Source of the DNA: Pterois miles
Taxonomy: Eukaryota; Chordata; Actinopteri; Perciformes; Scorpaenidae
Length of the DNA stretch: 64,000 nucleotides
Direction of reading: 5' to 3'
NCBI GenBank assembly: GCA_947000775.1
Contig: CAMQGK010000638.1
Location: forward strand, 26,823,501-26,887,500
The notes beneath the pieces are model-generated. The model was not told the DNA's origin. It saw only the letters and a list, made by a program, of their open reading frames with translations, and searched no databases. The translations under genes and the position numbers were made by a program. Of the stretch, positions 21,733-35,087 are shown one piece after another. Each line of letters opens with the position of its first letter. The first letter of the stretch is position 1.

Positions 21733-22869
21733 CTGGAGAGGAAGAGAGGAACACAGATAGATCAGCATTACCTCTGCTCAGCAGCCACCCTAAATCCTAT
21801 AAGCTAAGATAGAGTGATGCAGCATCTGCCTCTAATAACTCTATATACAGTGGTAAACGAGCCGATTCACATTTTAACTGTGCTATCAGTGAAGTTCAGT
21901 AAACAGCAGAGCACACGCCCAGAAGGATGTCGACTACTAGTCGACTTAAAGAACATTTTAGAAAATGTAAATATTTACTGTGGCCTTTTTCTAATCTATA
22001 CTTACATAGCAAATATGAACCGTGGCCTTTTTTTTATCTGGACGGGCACAGCAAATATAAAAATGAGAACTTGTTGACTTGTTTTCTCTGTGTATAGTTA
22101 ACCAGCTATCGGTTACATAGATAATAGAGGAGCAGAGATCAGCATTACCATTGCTCAGCAGTGACCCATAATCCATAAAAGCCTTGAAAGGATAACTTGG
22201 CATTCAGCAGCTCATTAAACTTCTCAAATCACACACATGATATGCCTGATATATTTTATCTTAACATTTCCCTAGAACTGTTAAGGTCTCATGTCAGTTG
22301 TATTTTTACCATACATGTTGTCATTTTGGTTATATGAGGATTATCTGATCAGTTGGTTGTTTGATTTGAGGATGATTGTTTGTCAGTAAAATGCTGTGAT
22401 TTTGAGCTTCAAGGAGAGTCTAGTAATATATCTTAATAATTTAAAAAAAAGACAGCAATAAGGCTTTTGTCAAGACAGCTAGCTAACTCCAGACATGTTC
22501 AGGTAAAAGGGACTGAAGGTGTCCTCTCCTTTTCCTCCTTGATAATGTGAAGGACCAGTGCGATGTTGCATTGATGTGTTGTATGCCACTAAAAGTCTCT
22601 TGAAAAAAGTTTTATTGTTGCTGACATGGTCACTAATCCTTGTATAAGAAAACAGTAACTTGACTGAAGACTGTAGCCGTAAATCAACTCAGTGGTAGAA
22701 CTTCGTAATGCAAAGAGACGTGAAATATATTATAGGGGCAGTTTGGATTGGAAACACACAGGAATACCGGCACAGGAGCAAATCATTGTACTGCTGTGGA
22801 CGGAGGCAGCAGCTAAACCTATTTTAGACACCTAAAAAAGAAAAACAATATCAGTTTAAGTGTTGTAGT

Positions 22870-23030
22870 CTATATGTAGAATAATTTCACCGCTTTCCCG
22901 TCAGATACCCCTTTCCGACGGGGAACTGAAGCTGTTATTGATGCTCTCTTCAAAGGCACCGGACTCTATTCACAAAAACAGGAGTTGCTAGTCTACTGCT
23001 TCCTTGATCGGTTTATTGTGTTGTTGTGTG
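22870..23030. repeat. Diverged partial copy of the 910-1175 hairpin element
   Basis: It shares strings such as ttcaccgctttcccgtcag, tcttcaaaggcaccggactc, attcacaaaa and aggagttgctagtctac with the right arm of the repeat near 1060-1200. Confidence 0.55.
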
Positions 23031-23209
23031 ACTTTGGTGTGTTTTTTGGTGTTTTGCAAGGTAAATGTACAGTTTTTTTTATCAGTGGAGTCCGATGTTT
23101 TGCTGTCAGTAAGACAAAGCAATGAAAATATCCTAAATATAGTGTACACCAAATCTGATAATGATTCTTTTAGGTGACTAAAATAGGTTTTACTTCTAAC
23201 CCCATCTAC

Positions 23210-23400
23210 AGCAGTACATAAATAAATAAATATGAATGACATTTCAAATGAAATGAAATGGCCATTATGAAAGTCAAACTATGTAGAAAGAACAGCAGCA
23301 GCAGAAACGCAGCTGGTGTGAACAAGGGACGCGGGAATCACGCAGCCGTGAGGTAACGCAGCCGCCACATTACAGGTCACGGCTGATTAATCGGGATGAT
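23210..23400 (+). repeat. Dispersed repeat, inverted partner at 55780-55970
   Basis: The reverse complement of most of this stretch occurs at about 55780-55970. Shared features are the cagctggtgtgaa string, the acgcagccgtgaggtaac string and the aaatggccattatg string (or their complements). Confidence 0.7.
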
Positions 23401-25909
23401 TTTTTTATAACATTTTTCACATTCTGAGCACATATGATCCTATATATTAAAACTTGTGCCCGAGGTCTTTTCAAACAAGCATATTTTTCACTCCTCGTAG
23501 GTCTCATATTCAGATCAGGAGGTGAAATGAAGGACTGAGGGACAGACGCTGATGCTTCCAGGTTGAACAGGAAATCACAGTGTACAAGGAGAGGCACGTA
23601 TACTGTTGTCCTCCTGTCCATCCAATTTGTTTAACAAATGAAAACAAGAGTGAGATCTGTCTGTCCGACTGCTTGCCTGAGATTCAGGTGTTCACAACAG
23701 TAGCAGGCCAACAGTGATGCGACAGGTAGCCTCCTCCCTAACCAGCCTGTCACTCACTATTATCCTAATCCTCTCCAAACACTCAGATAGACCTCATACA
23801 CAGTTCATGAAGAAACAGAAATGAGCTCAAGCTAACAGATGGTGTGTACCAGTGTATAAATGTTATCAACCTGGGTAAATATCAAACTGCTGTGTTACAT
23901 TAAGTAAGAAAATAAGCGTTGTTCAACTACAGACGAGAGAGACAGACAGCCGCCTCATGAAAATCAGTTAGCTCTGTTCAATTTTGGATGATTTAAAACC
24001 TCTGTAAGATTAGAACAATAAATACACGGCTTTGTTGACAGTGAAATCTGATTTGTCATTACACACATTTTGAGCCTGTTATTTCCAAATAATTACTACT
24101 TTTTTTAATGTTTTTATTTGGCTGGGACTTCATGTAGTGTTTCTTGGTCACTGCAGACTGTCCTAAAACAAGAGTTTTAGGGCCCTATCAGAATTACCGT
24201 CTATCTGAACTACCACAACTAAAATGCATATCACATCACTGTTCACCTACACTGAGCATTTATGTGCCAGTATAAACAGGAAGCAGCTGTAAAGTGCTTG
24301 AATGTGGGCAGAAGTAGCATCAGAAAATGCAGAATTTAACTGCACAGCAGCTGCTAGCATAGACAGCGAGGTCAGCAATGCTTGTAACTCTTTATCCAGG
24401 TTGAAATTAACCACTGGTGGTTGAGGCTGATGTCGGAAAAGGTTCATGTGATGGGGAGTGACGAATCAGGGATGATATAAGACCCAATCAAGAAGTCTGT
24501 GTCATTGTTTTCAAAGGTCTCCATTTCTGTCCGTCCAGACTAAAACACAACCTTTGACTTTTAAAGCTAAAACTGGGTATCAATCATCTCCGTTTTAGGG
24601 GCTCGTAAATGCCACAGTAGCGTTGACACTAAGCATAAACATAGCAAAAAAAATTGTATTAGTGTAGAATATATGTTTATCTTCTATTGACATCACTTTA
24701 AATGAACATTATATGTCAATGAAATACAAAAAGCACTAACAGACATTAATGTGCCTCTGTCTATGTGTCTATGAGCAGCGTATATGTTGTCAATCAAATA
24801 ATGCTTAAGAAATTGTTCTCATGCCTACCTTGTCCTTTTCTGTCATCTGAAGAAAACACAGAGTGTAATGTTCACTGCAAGCTGTTGTAGTGATGTAATG
24901 GTATTATTAGCCTTAGAGTGAAGACACTTGCTCACAACAAATGTATGTTAGTTCAAAGTGTGTTTGTGACATTATTTCATGTGGTAACAATGCAGGATGA
25001 ATCCACACCTCACAGAGCATGGAAAAATCTTATTAGTGTACTCTCGATGTGACACATACATAGTCCCTTACACTCTGGTATGTAGTAAGCATTTTTTAAC
25101 ACAATACAGACGCTGTCCTTCACACTTAAGAAAGAATAGATGTCACTGAACCCGTTTGTCTGCATTCTTCTCCCACATTCATATGCGGCAATAAGTCTCC
25201 TGCATCAACACACGCCTGCATGCACAATAAGAGGCTTGCCTCCTCTCACCACAGGAACAGACACTAGAAATATGCTGTTAAAGACACACAGACGTGGAAG
25301 TACACACAAACACAGTGGTGGGTCAAAACACATTAGATGTGTAAGGATGCTTACATCTCGGGATGATACCACAAAGTTATACCGTGTACTCACAAACAGT
25401 ATTGTTTGTATATGTGTTTTCATAGATAAAATAATGCACTAAGCTGTACACATGGCCGCATACAGAGTAATAATACACTGCATGCATAGACACTAGCACA
25501 TATTGTGATATATTCTTTCACATTTGAAGCGAGTGAGTTAGATTTCAGCAGGAGCGTGTTGGGAAAACGTGGAATGAAGCCTATCTTAATTAAGGTGCTG
25601 AGTCACACATCTACAGTATTTAATTTGCATCTACTTTCATCTTACCTGGCCGACTTGCTGGGACTGTCCAGGTGTCAAACTCTGTGTGCTCCTCTTATCC
25701 AGAACATGCAGTTTGCGCTCCCTGCAAGCCATATGTATACTGTAAGCGTAGAGCTGGGAGACAAATCCAAGTCCACCCTCTCAGTTTTCATGTTTTCGTT
25801 GACGGTTTGCAGTATATAGCGATATCCACATTTCCAGTGAAGATACTGGTGATTAGTATCTCTGTTTCTGTTTTGCTGTCACCAGCAAGGTGTGTTTTCT
25901 CACAGCTGT

Positions 25910-25911
<2 letters not shown>

Positions 25912-25952
<41 letters not shown>

Positions 25953-25964
25953 CGCTCTCTCTCT
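25912..25964 (+). repeat. (CT)n microsatellite
   Basis: A run of tandem CT dinucleotides ending in ctcgctcgctc. Confidence 0.9.
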
Positions 25965-26741
25965 GGTTGGCTAATCCCACCCCTCCAACACTTTTTCCCT
26001 GCCTCTCTTATCACCTGCTCACACCTTGCACTCAGTTTTATATTTGCTGTGTGCCGCTGTTGATGTGGTTATTTTGTGTATGCATTGAGTTTCCAGACAG
26101 CTGTCTGTATTTGTTATTTATTGACAGACTTGCTGTCAACAGTAGGAGGAGGGATGTATCTTCCTGTCACCCATGATGCAACTCGTACCCTAGTTAGCAG
26201 CTAGCTGTGAATACATCAGAACATATACGTATAGGTACAGCCCTGGTTAGTGGCACAGTAAACATACAGATAGCTACTGTAAACTATAAACCGATGCCAC
26301 ACATGAGGATTACAGATAACAGTGTTGTTTTGACCACCTCTCACAGTTTCAGCAGTCTGGGTGAGTTTTGAGTAGTTTTGCCCTGCTGTTAGTAGCTGTT
26401 TTTCATTTAATAACTGATGACTGTAAATTTATTGTTTCTATACATATACATTTATAATTTATGTGTTTTGTGCTCAGTCTCTGTGGACCTAGTATCCACC
26501 TTATTCCTATTCCCATGATGCCGTGAATTATGCCCCCGACTGCTGTCACATCATGTCACTGAACTGGAACCAGTGTTTTCCATGCTAACAGTATGCTAAT
26601 CCTTTCCCCTAGAGTTATTGCATCAAAAGATCTAGTAAAACGTGTGAGAACACCACCTATTATACTTCAAGCCAGATAATGTGATCATAGCTCTGCCTTC
26701 CACTATGGAGGGAAGAAAGGACGTCCTGAAGAAGTGGTCTC

Positions 26742-27993
26742 AGATAACCTGCACTAGCTACATTATGATAACCTACAGTAGCATATTTAGCTATGTTATG
26801 ATAACCTACAGTAGCATATTTAGCTACGTTATGATAACCTACACTAACATATTTAGCTACATTATGATAACCTACACTAGCATATTTAGCTATGTTATGA
26901 TAACCTACACTAGCATATTTAGCTACATTATGATAACCTATACTAGCATATTTAGCTACGTTATGATAACCTACACTAGCATATTTAGCTACATTTTGAT
27001 AACCTACACTAACATATTTAGCTACGTTATGATAACCTACACTAGCATATTTAGCTACATTTTGATAACCTACACTAGCATATTTAGCTACGTTATGATA
27101 ACCTATACTAACATATTTAGCTACGTTATGATAACCTACACTAGCATATTTAGCTACATTTTGATAACCTACACTAACATATTTAGCTACATTATGATAA
27201 CCTACACTAGCATATTTAGCTACATTTTGATAACCTACACTAACATATTTAGCTACGTTATGATAACCTACACTAGCATATTTAGCTACGTTATGATAAC
27301 CTACACTAGCATATTTAGCTACATTTTGATAACCTACACTAACATACTTAGCTACATTATGATAACCTACACTAGCATATTTAGCTACATTTTGATAACC
27401 TACACTAACATATTTAGCTACATTATGATAACCTACACTAGCATATTTAGCTACGTTATGATAACCTACACTAGCATATTTAGCTATGTTATGATGACCT
27501 ACACTAGTATATTTCGCTATATTATGATAACCTACACTAGCATATTTAGCTACATTTTGATAACCTACACTAACATATTTAGCTACGTTATGATAACCTA
27601 CACTAGCATATTTAGCTACATTATGATAACCTACACTAGCATATTTAGCTACATTTTGATAACCTACACTAACATATTTAGCTACGTTATGATAACCTAC
27701 ACTAGCATATTTAGCTACGTTATGATAACCTACACTAGCATATTTAGCTATGTTATGATGACCTACACTAGTATATTTCACTATATTATGATAACCTACA
27801 CTAGCATATTTAGCTACATTATGATAACCTACACTAGCATATTTAGCTACGTTATGATAACCTACACTAGCATATTTAAAAACCACACAGAACGCTATAT
27901 TATGATAACCTACACTAGCACATTTAGCTACATTATGATAACCTACACTAACATATTTAGCTACATTATGATAACCTACACTAGCATATTTAG
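26742..27993. repeat. 33-bp minisatellite, about 37 copies
   Basis: Tandem units of the form ctacattatgataac plus ctacactagcatatttag, 33 bp long. Because 33 is a multiple of 3, both strands stay open for 400+ codons (on plus a repeated MITYTSIFSY V/I pattern). No splice sites, start context or homology support translation. Variants (cattttg, actaac) recur in blocks. A 264-bp, eight-unit block beginning at 27481 is repeated from 27745. One interruption lies near 27878-27895. Confidence 0.93.
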
Positions 27994-29221
27994 CCCCCCC
28001 CGCCCCCCCTCTCTCTCTACTGATCTTTATAGTAGGATACAGGTTTTCCTGTGTTGGCTTTTTGTTGACTAAACAATATCAGCACACATAGAGGTTTACG
28101 GTGTCTCCTCAAGTTTAGGATTCTCGGCTACAACACACTGTTGTTGAAGCCACAAAGTACCAGAGCGCAAATTTAATGGTAAATTCGTTTAAAAAATATA
28201 TAGCAGGATTTGTAAATTGAAGCAAATTTCTTGCCAAAAGAAGCGCCGTTGGTGGTTAGCCATTATTAGCGGATGGGACTAACTAGCTTACTGCTACTTC
28301 TGCTACCTCACCAGAGGTTACAGTCATAATCATTTCTACAGTAACGCCCTGAAGAATAAGGTGGATAAAATTGTTTTCCCCTCCGGTGTGGAGGGAACTT
28401 AATTGCGCTCTTTGTCTGTGGACCTAGTACAGAGGTGAAGTGATGCCTCCTGTTTCTTCGGAGCGGCTGACTAGGCATTACATGTTGCACCTTTTTAAAG
28501 TATATTAGTATAGTTCTAGCCTTAACCAATTCACTCATTTTTGTCAAAACAGCATCACTAAGCAAAATTACATGAAATGGTTGATGAATAAACCAAGTAT
28601 GTAAAACAGCCTATGCTTCTTCTTCTATGCCATCTTACATACTTACTGTTAATGTAGTGTTTGTGTGTAAATTTAATATGCCAGGCTTTTTTTTTCTTGT
28701 CCTGGTAACCCTGTATTTAACATCACAAAGTTCTGAATTGTAGGGTGTTCCCTGAGGGAAAGTAAGCAGAAATGCAGACTTACACAAAGTATTTATAAAG
28801 AGCTCAAAATGCCTGCAAGAGAGTCCTCAAGCACTTGAGGTGGGAGCCCTAAACCCTCACTGACTTTGTGGAAACGCGCCTTCAAGTTGGAGTTTGTGAG
28901 TGTGGACATTAGGATTGTACCTTAGCCTGATTTATGTCCCCCAGACAGTCTTTGTAATGTATTAAAGGCTCAAGAAACTGACCAAATATTGTTTGAAATC
29001 ATAGTAGTTGCCGAATATATACAGTATAGTAGCAAAATGAGAGCACAGGTAGATGGTTTGTCAAACAACCATTACGTCCTTGTCTCAGAGAGGTTTTTGA
29101 AAGGCTACAGTAGATAAATGAGAACTGGAGCTGCTATTGTATTGAAACTACCAGACAGGTTTTATTTGGTCATGCTCAAACAAACCACAGCTTTTATTTG
29201 AGCTGAAAGGCGTGGCACTCT

Positions 29222-29222
<1 letters not shown>

Positions 29223-29262
<40 letters not shown>
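29223..29262 (+). repeat. (GT)n microsatellite
   Basis: Uninterrupted GT dinucleotides of about 40 bp. Confidence 0.9.
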
Positions 29263-29263
<1 letters not shown>

Positions 29264-30884
29264 AATAGTACCGGTGTAGATTAATCATGACCTTTTAACC
29301 TACTGCATCACCTCCACCCTCTTCCTTTCATACAGTCAAGGTGGTGCACTGACACACCCAGACACTGACAGCCCTTTGATCAGGCTTCACCACAGCTACA
29401 CACATCCATCTGTATGCATCCACAACTAAATGTTATATTAATGGACTTAAAAGATTTACTGTTTTGTGTATTTGCAGCTTTTGTGTGAAACGTCTTTGTG
29501 TTTAATTAGCAATCCTCTTACAAAAGGCCACATAGTGTTTGTTAGCCATTTGTCCAGTGAAATTTTCCTTTAGGAAGATGATGCGACTATGGAGGTGAAT
29601 CTGGTTTGAAACAAGCTAAATCAGACTTGATCCTCTCACTGTATTTCAATATAAACTCTTTCTGTTTCTGGTTTCATCCTCTGTAAGATTGTCACAGTAA
29701 AACAGACAGAAGGTGGCAAATCATTAAATAAATTTATCATTAAAAGAATAATGAGATTTGATGCACAGTGTTTGGGTTTGATTTTAATGCGTTTAGTAGA
29801 CATGCCTGCTCTGTATACCTTCTGACAGTGTACTTTTCTGAAGGGATACTGTGTGACCTCTGTACACTGTCATGTGTTTCTTCTAATAAGCACAAACTCA
29901 CCTGTTTTTCCACCTGCCAGCAGGAGCTTCACTGAAAAGGAACAACATAAACAGATGTTTTGGCTGCTCCTCAAATCCCTCCCATTTCCACACAAGCGCT
30001 TTGACCAGCCAGTAGAAGTTGCTAGTGCAACCAGAAATAAATAATACCCACCCGGCTTCACGTTTGCAAACAGTATGCTTTTGTTTGATGGAGCACCTGG
30101 ACCAGCCAGAAACTGTGCTGCCATGGATCAGACTGGTCTCACACACTGTTTATAGCTACACTAAGTAATGCACTGTAATTCATGCATATCCCATGAAATC
30201 AATGTGTGTAATCACAAACCAGGAATTAAAGAGCGGCAAATGCCTAACCTAGACCTACTAAAGTAGTTTTGTTGCCTAAACCTAACCAAGTCTATCTTTT
30301 CCTAAACCTAAATAGTTTTGTAGCCTGAACTTAACCAAGTCTATTTTTCCTAAACCCAACAAAGTAGTTTTTTAAACCAAAGGAATTTGTTTCCTGTGAA
30401 GATGGAAGTTTATTTTGAAAAGATTATGTGAATGTAACGAGCAGAAATTGACACATGGTGTAGGACATTTATAGGAAAACGAATGAAAAAAGAGGAACAA
30501 CTTTTGTAAGATTTCATGAGCCGTTGTGTGAGAATATGCTGCATGGATTGAACCAGGTCTTAGCAGTGCTGGGCGGTGCTTCTCCCGCTCCACCACCTGG
30601 GCAACCTCGACCTTATATGTTGAGCTGTATTGGTACCAAGTATTTGGTACAGTACTTTGAATCACTCTGAATTTTCTGACATTTAGTCTATCTTGTTCAC
30701 TGCTGACTTCTCTCCACAGGGGTGCCCACCCGGTCTTAGCTTGGCAGCTAGCTTGGGGCACCGAGGGCAACCCCTGCTGGAGCTAGTTTACACCATGTCC
30801 GAATATGTGCGCGGGAGTGTGTGTTTGTGTGGAGATCCATGCATGTGTGTGTCTATTAGTGTGTGGCTATGCAGCGTGTGTGTG

Positions 30885-30885
<1 letters not shown>

Positions 30886-30926
<41 letters not shown>
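30886..30926 (+). repeat. (GT)n microsatellite
   Basis: GT dinucleotides, with further TGTG-rich sequence just upstream. Confidence 0.9.
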
Positions 30927-30927
<1 letters not shown>

Positions 30928-31313
30928 TGCTGGCTGGGTGTCCAGCGCGGTCCTGGTAATGCTGAGACAGACGGTGAGGGGGTGGGTTTATTTTTGGGTC
31001 AGTGACAGTGTGTCAATGGCCGCAGATGCGTCGGAAAGGAAGGCTCTGAGATACAAGCAAACTCTGGTCAGTGTCACTCTCTCGTTCCTGTTGTTCTTTC
31101 TCTCTCTCTGTTGCTCTTTCTGTCTCTCTGTGTCCAGCTGTTTCATCTCTACATAAGCCAATCCCTGCCACGCTCATTTCTTTGTTTGTATGTCTGCAGT
31201 TTCTGTCCCTGAGCCACCCGTATCATTCTTGCATGACGCACCTGTACGCAAACTACATGTGCATGGATGAAGTCTGCCTAACGTGTTGTGTGTGAGCCTG
31301 TGAATGCAGCACT

Positions 31314-31316
<3 letters not shown>

Positions 31317-31370
<54 letters not shown>
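31317..31370 (+). repeat. (GT)n microsatellite
   Basis: GT dinucleotides of about 54 bp. Confidence 0.9.
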
Positions 31371-31375
<5 letters not shown>

Positions 31376-31989
31376 AAGTTCTAGACATGGTGAAGACCAA
31401 TTAGCTGATGTATAACAACAAGGTTACGCAACAGGTGCATAGACACACAGTGCACCTCCTTCACCCCTGATCTTGGCATGCATTAATACATGTGCGCACA
31501 CGCACACACACATACACTTGCACACTTTGTCACTGCCTTGCCGTGTCCCCCTCGTTCCCAGCCGGCCACCTGTTTGCTACCCTTTCTGCGCCTCGTTTCT
31601 TAAGCCCCTGGTTGGTCTTAACACATCTAGGAATTACTTTTGTCATACGTTTGACACAGTATGTTTATATGTTGTGTGTACTTATATGCGTCCTTCCGTG
31701 TGCACCTGCGATTGTGTGTTCATTTGAGTGCGTTGCGTACTTGTCCATGTGTGTTCCAGAAAAGGGAAACTTGATCCTGCATTTGCAGTGGTGCTAATCT
31801 TCACTATTCATGTAGCTACATGTATGTTTTCGGACAAGGCAGCATGAAGGGTGTCTCAGAACGTCTGGAGGATTATCATCATGGCTTTGGGATGTTGTTT
31901 TGTTGAACCCTGAATGTTCATTGAGAGACCAGAAAGATAGAAACATTTGTAGGATATTAGGCAATGCAGTACAATAGCCCTGAAATAAT

Positions 31990-32930
31990 ATCCTTGTTGT
32001 GAGGACACAGTTTACATTAAACAGTAAGGCCGAGCTGATTCGCCTGTCTCCCTGTTCGACACTGTAACGATTCTTGGCTGCCGATTTGATATTACGATTT
32101 ATTGCAATTTTTATTAACTTTTTTAACACTAGACCACTGGGAAAAGTTGTATCATACACTCCTAGGGACTTTTACTTTGGAACGTTTCTAAATTAATCCA
32201 GTTAAAATGTTTGATTTTCAGCATGTATGTAGTCAGAGATGTCCTGAATTTAAATATGTCATTATTATTATTATTATTATTGTCATTATTTATTACATTT
32301 TTTTTCCAGCAACCCAAAAATCAAAGAATAAAGACAGATAACAGTTTTTTTTTAACTTCTGGTGAATATAATTCAATCAATCTTATTTTCATTTATGGAT
32401 TTTGTATTTACAGTTCCGTTTGTTAAAGCCTTATTTTGAAAACCAGATGTAGTCCCACCTATTTACTTCCTCTAACTTCTCCAAGGTGGTTTCTAGCTCT
32501 CCGTCAGCTCAGTTCTCTTTATCCATCCATGTTCAGCTCCATCGGGGCCGTTTGAATGTATTTAACATAAATGTCAGTGTATGGGTGCTCGTCAGCCCAT
32601 TGGACCACTGAGATGAGAGCGACGGCCGGCTCGACCGCACGTTACTGCGATATGATAACGTTTCCTGATCATAACAGTGTTAGCATGCAGCTTTAGCTGT
32701 GATGTCTAGCTCTGCTTTTCCTGCAATGTGTGAAACCCAAAGTGTTTCCATCCACTGGCTGTGTCGTGTTTACCACGCTGGATTTAATGTTTGATGTGAA
32801 GGTGCAGGTTGTATCCACGCCAACTTTTTGCCATTTTGTACTTTTTTGTTTGAGCTTGTGGCATCTGTTTGCTGTTTGTTTTGGTTGACGGATACAGAAC
32901 AGTGAGGATGTCACGTTACTCAGACTACAA
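31990..32930 (+). repeat. Dispersed repeat, inverted copy at 44560-45520
   Basis: Shared markers are gatttattgcaat, acactagaccac, gattttcagcatgtatgtag, ggtttctagctctcc and gacggccggct. A partial plus-strand copy is at about 42890-43200. Class unknown. Confidence 0.65.
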
Positions 32931-33494
32931 CAATAAAAGCGCTAACCTCCTTTTACCTCTGATAAATTGTGATCCATAGGTAAATTGATTTCTCCCCCCA
33001 CTTCTATGAAATAGGGTCCTCTGGTGCAGGGCTTGAAATCAGCTTTCTCCATCAGTGTCTCCCAGACTTAACAACCAGTGTCTCAGATTGAGGCATTGTT
33101 TTTTTTCGTTGTAAACAATAAATATACTTTAATTCTAAACAATCAATTATAAACCATGCAAGTTAACTTGCATCATTTCGTTGAGTCACTTTGCTCTGCC
33201 ATGGAAGTACTGCCAGTTGTTCCCTGCACTTATAATAAAAAAAATTAAATGTAGGGCTGCTCAATTAATTGAATATTAATTGTGATCACCATTTTGGCTC
33301 CCCACAATTAAATGAAAAGGATTTACTGCGATATTGATGTTTAATATGCATGCTTCACTCATAGAAACTCTACCGCATTAATGAATTGCTTCCTAAACTA
33401 ACAGGTGCAGATGAACCATCAGTCTGCAGCCGATCAAAGCCGGCTGTTTTCACCAGTCTCAAATCAAATGCTCATATATCCACTTTTATTGCCG

Positions 33495-33499
<5 letters not shown>

Positions 33500-33548
<49 letters not shown>
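33500..33548 (+). repeat. (CA)n microsatellite
   Basis: CA dinucleotides of about 49 bp. Confidence 0.9.
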
Positions 33549-33551
<3 letters not shown>

Positions 33552-35087
33552 GCCGCCACATGATGATTTTATGTTGGCACACAGCGGCACAGTCAGTAAC
33601 ATCACACACAGTCAGCGTGTTGTTGATGTGTTTCAGCCGAAGTGCAGAAGACATGAAGCTGTCTCAACTGTAAGTCCAAAATAAGTCAACTTCAAAACAA
33701 CCTCGGATCAACTAACTTAATCAGACACACATTATATTATAGCTCATGGTGCAATTCAGTGGTGCGTTTAAGCTCTACTCTACTCTAAAATGAGTACATG
33801 GAAGTGAAAACAGCGCTGTTTAATTGAAGTGTAGTGAAATTTAAATAAAAAACACTATGTCCTGAAAATCTATGAATAATTGTGATGAATAATTTTGATG
33901 TCAATATTTAGCATTTTGGCCATATTTGTGCAGCGGCATCATCATACTGTAGGTGTTTGATCGTTGGTTGAGTTACAGTTTCTTGTTTATTTCTAACTGT
34001 TTGATCAATAAATACATCACTGCAAACTGCTGTGCAAAAATGCAATCCTGTCTTTGATATGCACTGGTATACAGTGATGTAAATTTATATACACTCACTA
34101 TGAACATATCTGAAAGTAAATGTAAAGTAGTATCAATAATCTTTCAGAGTCGTGAAGCCATTTGTAAAGCCTGTTTAAGTATGAGCTCTATAATTCAATC
34201 CTTCATCATCCTGACGTTTAATTATGATGATTGTGGTATCACCACGATGATGGTTTCCATGTGCATGTGATGAATTAATGGTATGGGAGCTATATACAGT
34301 ATTCACTGCCGTGCATAATGGCAGCTATTCTTCTGCTCCTCTCTGTCTAGTGCACATGACAGTTTTTTACTCACTTTAATCACCTCAAGGCTCCTTTACT
34401 TCTCATGCTGAGTTCATTTGTGCTTTAAACACACATGAACTGCTACTACATAAAATAGATGCTAATATCACCAAGGTGTTAATGTGCTAACCACGATTAG
34501 CATCTGATTTTAACACACTACGTCCTGCTGGAGTACAAAATACACACACAGATATTTACCTTCAGTGGGCTGCAATATGTCCGTTGATGTTGGTAAAACT
34601 TTGCATCCACCAATGTTATTGACATGATTATTCTGTGGCAGCATTTACAACTTAATAATGGCTCGTCTGTTTGTTTCTGTGGCTTCAGTCTCTAAAGTAA
34701 ACAACCATGATGCAGAAAAGGAATAATTTCATTAGTAATGACAAGTTTCTCTACTGTCTGTTCACATCATAGTCACATGATACTGCCAGTGTGTATCGTC
34801 AAATGTAATGTTACATATATATCAAGAAAAAACACATATATACAATGATATATACTAGGGATGTTAATAATTAACCATTTAACCGCTAACCAACGTTAAA
34901 CATTTTAACCGATTAACGCTGTTATTAATATTGATAATTAATGAAAAAGCTGAGAAAAGCTCACTGTAGTGGCTCGTCCCTTTAAGGAGAAAAGCTGGTC
35001 CATCTTAAGAGAGAGCTGGCGCCGATACAGGAAGTTGGCTCTGGACTTCCAGCTGAGGAGTTGTAGCTTGTAGCCTTGTAGCATTTA

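Larger units (their letters stand above)
21733..26740. other. Upstream region of styk1
   Basis: It contains a possible noncoding first styk1 exon near 25646 (minus-strand donor CGGCCAG|gtaaga) and a (CT)n tract at about 25912-25964. Two dispersed repeats lie at about 22730-23030 and 23210-23400. I see no protein-coding gene. Confidence 0.45.
27994..35087. other. Intergenic DNA between minisatellites
   Basis: It holds (GT)n at 29223-29262, about 30886-30926 and about 31317-31370, and (CA)n at about 33500-33548. A dispersed repeat lies at about 31990-32930. Degenerate strings resembling a hAT end (tagggctgctcaattaat) occur at about 33253. No gene is supported. Confidence 0.55.

Noticed and set aside
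24247..24447. Minus ORF of 66 codons near 24.3 kb
   Set aside because: Short, no recognisable domain, no splice signals consistent with styk1; likely chance.
26660..28072. Long open frames (463 aa on plus, 408 aa on minus) in the 33-bp repeat
   Set aside because: Opposite strands are equally open because the unit is a multiple of three without stops. There is no homology, splice context or codon bias.
33253..33960. Possible hAT element starting tagggctgctcaattaat
   Set aside because: No convincing right terminus or target duplication could be located.
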